From NCBI GenBank assembly GCA_016207225.1, contig JACQQB010000140.1:1-8374 (forward strand): a DNA stretch of 8,374 nucleotides. Reading direction: 5' to 3'. Made by a program: the position numbers and the translations under genes. The notes beneath the pieces were generated by a model that saw nothing but the letters and a program-made list of their open reading frames with translations, was not told where the DNA came from and did no database searches. This document shows, piece after piece, positions 6,555-8,374 of this stretch (the first letter of the stretch is position 1; every line of letters starts with the position of its first letter). Source of the stretch: Microcaldota archaeon (lineage in GTDB: Archaea > Micrarchaeota > Micrarchaeia > Burarchaeales > JACQQB01).

Positions 6555-7170
6555 ATTCTTTTTCTTCAGTGGCTTCTTCCTTGCTTTCAAAATCCTCACT
6601 TGTGTACTTAAATTCCGAATCAGCACTTACTCTTCCTTGGGCTTTCATTATCTCTCTGGCCATTAAGTAGAAGATTAGGGCTAAGGATTTTTTACCCTTG
6701 TTATTGCAAGGTACTATGTAGTCTATGAATTTTGTAGTGTTATCAGTGTCACATAATGCGATTATGGGTATACCGTTGCTTGCCGCTTCCCTGATTGCTT
6801 GCCTTTCAACCTTAGGGTCTGATACGAGTATCAGCTTGGGTTCTTGGAAGTCTTCTCTTGCAGGGTTGGTCAATATCCCTGGGATAAAACGGCCTTTCAG
6901 CACACTGCACCCTATGATTTCTGCAAATTTGGATGCAGGGTTGTGAGCGTAGATTCTTGAGCCAATTATTAGGACATCCTTGGGGTTGTAGTGTGAGATG
7001 AATTTAGCGGCATACCTAATCCTTTCATCCACCTTTCTTAGGTCTAGCACATACAGCTTGTCCTGCCTAGCCTTATAGATGAAGGACATCATGTCAAATG
7101 TCTTTATCTTTGTTCCGATGTGTATACCTGATTCAAGGTATTTTTCTTGCTGTATTAGTAACTCTCCCAT
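6547..7170 (-). CDS. rps2: Ribosomal protein uS2 (S2)
   Basis: This 207-residue protein is an archaeal uS2, a small-subunit protein at the head-body junction that joins late in assembly. Family signatures are YLESGIHIGTKIKTFDMMSFIYKARQDKLYVLDLRKVDERIRYAAKFI (about 11-58), VLIIGSRIYAHNPASKFAEIIG, the RFIPGILTNP motif (about 94-103), LILVSDPKVERQAIREAASNGIPIIALCDTDN and the end of the fold VPCNNKGKKSLALIFYLMAREI. An acidic Glu/Ser/Lys tail follows. ATG 7170 has GTGA (7178-7175) 4 nt upstream. The start is only 16 nt behind the 3' end of the interrupted tRNA-Pro gene, so 3' tRNA processing would create the mRNA 5' end. Last gene of the minus-strand operon; its stop overlaps that of the convergent lipoprotein gene. 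Confidence 0.97.
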   Translation of the reverse strand: MGELLIQQEKYLESGIHIGTKIKTFDMMSFIYKARQDKLYVLDLRKVDERIRYAAKFISHYNPKDVLIIGSRIYAHNPASKFAEIIGCSVLKGRFIPGILTNPAREDFQEPKLILVSDPKVERQAIREAASNGIPIIALCDTDNTTKFIDYIVPCNNKGKKSLALIFYLMAREIMKAQGRVSADSEFKYTSEDFESKEEATEEKESN

Positions 7171-7200
7171 ATTCTCACTTTAAAAATGGGGCCGCCGAGA

Positions 7201-7218
7201 TTTTCATGCTCGAACCAT
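7201..7218 (-). other. tRNA-Pro intron 5 (18 nt, position 59/60, T loop)
   Basis: BHB, minus strand, after intron 4 is out: outer helix is the T stem CCGAG/CUCGG, central helix UUCA (7224-7221)/UGAA (7206-7203), bulges AA|A and AA|U, inner pairs UG/CA. Removal yields the 7-nt T loop UUCAAAU. Confidence 0.87.
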
Positions 7219-7224
7219 TTTGAA

Positions 7225-7256
7225 TTCCCTTAAGTTTTTCGGTCTGAAAAACCTAT
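7225..7256 (-). other. tRNA-Pro intron 4 (32 nt, position 53/54, T arm)
   Basis: Minus strand: bulges AG|A and AA|U flank CCCG (7262-7259)/AGGG (7230-7227), which has three G-C pairs and one G-A mismatch. The inner helix is strong: UAGGUUUUUC pairs with GAAAAACUUA over 10 positions (one G-U) around loop AGACC. The outer helix is only GA/UC, so this is a relaxed BHB. The exon boundaries are fixed by the T stem and T loop. Confidence 0.78.
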
Positions 7257-7271
7257 CTCGGGTCGCCGGCA

Positions 7272-7285
7272 ATTTGGTCTTTAAT
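7272..7285 (-). other. tRNA-Pro intron 3 (14 nt, canonical position 37/38)
   Basis: BHB, minus strand, after intron 2 is out: outer helix is the anticodon stem CCGGC/GCCGG, central helix UUGG (32-35)/CCAA (7277-7274), bulges GG|A and AU|U. This is the standard archaeal tRNA intron site. Confidence 0.9.
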
Positions 7286-7290
7286 CCCCA

Positions 7291-7306
7291 ATCCAGGTCT
7301 TTATCT
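7291..7306 (-). other. tRNA-Pro intron 2 (16 nt, position 32/33)
   Basis: BHB, minus strand: outer helix AUCCUU (7318-7313)/GGGGAU (7289-7284) with two G-U pairs, central helix CCGG (7312-7309)/CUGG (7296-7293) with one G-U, bulges CU|A and AU|U. The inner stem is minimal. Removal joins U32 to U33. Confidence 0.85.
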
Positions 7307-7337
7307 AGCCGGAAGGATGGCCAGACTACCCTACGGC

Positions 7338-7350
7338 TTCGTGACTTCTT
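7338..7350 (-). other. tRNA-Pro intron 1 (13 nt, position 3/4, acceptor stem)
   Basis: BHB, minus strand: outer helix ACGG (7360-7357)/CCGU (7336-7333), central helix CGUG (7356-7353)/CACG (7343-7340), bulges GG|A and AA|G. All eight pairs are Watson-Crick. Removal joins G1-G3 to G4-C-C-G7. Seven bases of the motif lie in the 5' leader. Confidence 0.88.
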
Positions 7351-7372
7351 CCCACGCCGTGCATGAGCCCCA

Positions 7373-7570
7373 TTAATATCTCCTGTAGTTAATTATGAAT
7401 TCATCTATGTTAACGTTTGCTAAGAACATCCTTCTGCAACAGTAACGCTTGATTTCCAAACCGTCTAAAATTTTTCCAGCTTCTTCTCCTTTCTTCATCT
7501 TGTCAGCATATTCTTCATAATATTGTGAGATTACTGCACCGCATGTAAAGCAACGTATTGGCATTAACAC
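7373..7570 (-). CDS. rpoN: DNA-directed RNA polymerase subunit N (Rpb10 homologue)
   Basis: The 65-residue product is the archaeal Rpb10-type subunit, a zinc-bundle protein at the Rpo3/Rpo11 assembly platform of RNA polymerase. The zinc ligands C7-x2-C10 and C44-C45 are present within the family motifs RCFTCG and RYCCRRMFL, and the length is normal. The start is GTG 7570: it gives MLMPIRCFTCG, matching the usual M-[LI]-I-P-V-R-C-F start, and GAGGTG (7581-7576) lies 5 nt upstream. ATG 7564 would be 11 nt from that site. The ribosome binding site overlaps the uS9 stop codon (7582-7580), so the two genes are translationally linked. The tRNA-Pro gene follows 19 nt behind the stop. Confidence 0.96.
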   Translation of the reverse strand: MLMPIRCFTCGAVISQYYEEYADKMKKGEEAGKILDGLEIKRYCCRRMFLANVNIDEFIINYRRY

Positions 7571-7579
7571 ATAAGCACC

Positions 7580-8032
7580 TCATCTGTAAGATTTTTGGAA
7601 CCTTGCTCTTGCTTTTGGACCTTTGTATTTCTTTGGTTCTACTCTTCTTGGATCTTCTTTGAGTAGATGTCTGTCATAGTCGAGAAATTTCTTTTCTAGT
7701 TCTTTATCACCGCTGAATTTAAGAATGGCCCTTGCAATTGCAGTCCTTGCAGCTTGAGCTTGACCTATCGGTCCGCCTCCAAGAACATTAACATTAATAT
7801 CAAGTGTCTTGGCCAGGTCACCGACCAGCACTAATGGCTCCGAGATTATTTCACGGACAAACTCATTTGAAACAGTTTCAAGTGCGAAGTTGTTTATCCT
7901 GATTACGCCTTTTCCCTGCTGGACTATTGCCCTTGCTATACTTTCTTTCCTTTTGCCCCTAGTTATCATTTGCTTTATTTTCTTTGCTTTTGTTGTTGGC
8001 TTTTTTGCTTTTGGTTCTTTAGTTTTTGACAA
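7580..8032 (-). CDS. rps9: Ribosomal protein uS9 (S9)
   Basis: This protein of 150 residues is an archaeal uS9, whose C-terminal tail reaches the P site. It shows G26-KRKESIARA (about 26-35), INNFALETVSNEFVREIISEPL, DINVNVLGGGPIGQAQAARTAIARAIL and the invariant end ARARFQKSYR that contacts the P-site tRNA. A Lys/Pro/Thr-rich extension of about 21 residues precedes the conserved fold. The start is TTG 8032: AGGTGA (8042-8037) is 4 nt upstream, whereas the ATG at 8036-8034 runs into a stop after five codons and the internal ATG (residue 22) lacks such a site. The ribosome binding site overlaps the uL13 stop codon. Use of TTG in a highly expressed ribosomal gene is unusual. Confidence 0.96.
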   Translation of the reverse strand: MSKTKEPKAKKPTTKAKKIKQMITRGKRKESIARAIVQQGKGVIRINNFALETVSNEFVREIISEPLVLVGDLAKTLDINVNVLGGGPIGQAQAARTAIARAILKFSGDKELEKKFLDYDRHLLKEDPRRVEPKKYKGPKARARFQKSYR

Positions 8033-8036
8033 TCAT

Positions 8037-8374
8037 TCACCTTGGATTATAACCTAGATTTATGCATAAATCTGAAATGGTAATGTACTTGCACTGTAAT
8101 TTTTCCTTGTCAATGTTCTCAGGCTTGGTAACGCTTGCATTGGCAAACTCTTGAGGAATACCTATGTAAACACGCAAATTCTTAAATGCTCTCCTTCCCC
8201 TTGGATTATTGAATGGAAGCATGCCACGGACTATTCTTTTTACCAGTAAGTCAGGCCTTCTTGGCCAGTGTGGTGAGTGCTCTGGGTTTGCCTTGTCTTT
8301 AGCAGATCTCTTATTCATGTATTTGTCTACTACTACACTCGGATTTCCGGAGATTATTATTTTTTCTGCATTGA
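8037..8374 (-). CDS. rpl13: Ribosomal protein uL13 (L13), partial, N-terminus outside window
   Basis: The minus-strand frame is open from the right edge to TGA at 8039-8037, about 111 residues. The ATG at 8318 is internal: the frame upstream reads NAEKIIISGNPSVVVDKYMNKR, the normal middle of archaeal uL13. Family features include NPEHSPHWPRRPDLLVKRIVRGMLPFNNPRGRRAFKNLRVYIGIPQEF. uL13 is an early-assembly large-subunit protein that binds 23S rRNA. It is directly upstream of uS9, with its stop overlapping the uS9 ribosome binding site, as in the widely conserved archaeal L18e-L13-S9-RpoN order. The missing part lies right of the window. Confidence 0.96.
   Translation of the reverse strand, partial: NAEKIIISGNPSVVVDKYMNKRSAKDKANPEHSPHWPRRPDLLVKRIVRGMLPFNNPRGRRAFKNLRVYIGIPQEFANASVTKPENIDKEKLQCKYITISDLCINLGYNPR

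Larger units (their letters stand above)
7187..7353 (-). tRNA. tRNA-Pro(GGG) interrupted by five introns
   Basis: Six exons on the minus strand, 7353-7351, 7337-7307, 7290-7286, 7271-7257, 7224-7219 and 7200-7187, join to a 74-nt tRNA. Acceptor GGGGCCG pairs perfectly with CGGCCCC; U8 and A9 follow. The D arm is GGGU-AGUCUGGCCA-UCCU with A14, G18 and G19. Anticodon stem CCGGC pairs with GCCGG around the loop U32 U33 GGG G37 U38. The variable region is CGAC, T stem CCGAG/CUCGG, T loop UUCAAAU, discriminator A73; CCA is not encoded. Every junction has the two 3-nt bulges cut by archaeal tRNA endonuclease, four with a complete 4-bp central helix. Anticodon GGG and the GGGGCCG acceptor identify tRNA-Pro. 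From memory, tRNA-Pro occupies this place beside rpoN in other archaea, which supports the call. The gene starts 19 nt after the rpoN stop and is probably co-transcribed. Standard tRNA finders may miss it. Confidence 0.9.

Noticed and set aside
6725..6946. Plus-strand open frame inside rps2, and a similar one at 7809-8057 over rps9
   Set aside because: Antisense shadows of conserved genes with low-complexity, non-family translations.
7244..7256. Hairpin in 7231-7255 as a transcription terminator
   Set aside because: The stem and T run belong to intron 4 of the tRNA, and rps2 continues downstream in the same operon.
7257..7312. Reading the uninterrupted loop after CCGGC as an anticodon loop (UAGAUAA...)
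   Set aside because: It lacks U33 and would need A34; no archaeal tRNA fits. Two short introns explain the region fully.
7333..7371. Alternative tRNA 5' end at GGGGC (7371-7367) with a 31-nt acceptor intron
   Set aside because: It also gives an acceptor GGGGCCG, but none of its possible cut sites forms a BHB. The 5' end at 7353 with a 13-nt intron gives the same acceptor with a perfect BHB.

Overview
The window looks archaeal. It carries archaeal-type ribosomal proteins uL1, uL10, P1-type L12, uS2, uS9 and uL13, the RNA polymerase subunit Rpb10, an archaemetzincin, archaeal TATA/BRE-like promoter boxes, GGTGA-type ribosome binding sites and GTG/TTG starts. The AT-rich compact layout, the secreted Cys-repeat and beta-propeller proteins and the heavily interrupted tRNA suggest a DPANN-type or similarly reduced lineage. 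That placement is inference; no rRNA is present to test it.

Layout, left to right. (1) 1-899 (+): the 3' part of a TolB/PD40-type beta-propeller gene. (2) 953-2596 (+): a secreted, membrane-anchored eight-repeat PQQ-type propeller with Ig-like C-terminal domains. (3) 2597-5017 (+): promoter and palindromic leader, then the stalk operon uL1-uL10-L12 with an archaemetzincin gene 3 nt behind L12. (4) 5038-5253 (-): a small two-repeat protein, divergent across a two-promoter spacer from (5) 5421-6554 (+), a lipoprotein built of a strict 26-residue Cys repeat. (6) 8374-6547 (-): the conserved archaeal operon uL13-uS9-Rpb10-[tRNA]-uS2. The uL13 gene runs off the right edge, and the RpoK and enolase genes often found in this cluster are absent.

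The main discovery is in the apparently empty 200-nt gap between rpoN and rps2. On the minus strand it holds a tRNA-Pro(GGG) gene, 7353-7187, cut into six exons by five tiny introns of 13, 16, 14, 32 and 18 nt at positions 3/4, 32/33, 37/38, 53/54 and 59/60. Four of the five junctions form a full bulge-helix-bulge (BHB) splicing motif with two 3-nt bulges around a 4-bp helix. The 53/54 junction has one mismatch. Removing all five gives a 74-nt cloverleaf with a perfect 7-bp acceptor stem, a perfect anticodon stem, a perfect T stem and the T loop UUCAAAU. The BHB geometry implies an order of splicing, and the first intron's BHB uses the 5' leader, so it should be removed before the 5' end is matured.

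The ribosomal genes form two translation operons on opposite strands, one for the L1/L10-L12 stalks and one for uL13-uS9-Rpb10-tRNA-Pro-uS2. The envelope genes between and before them are species-specific secreted proteins. No CRISPR array, insertion sequence or phage gene was seen.
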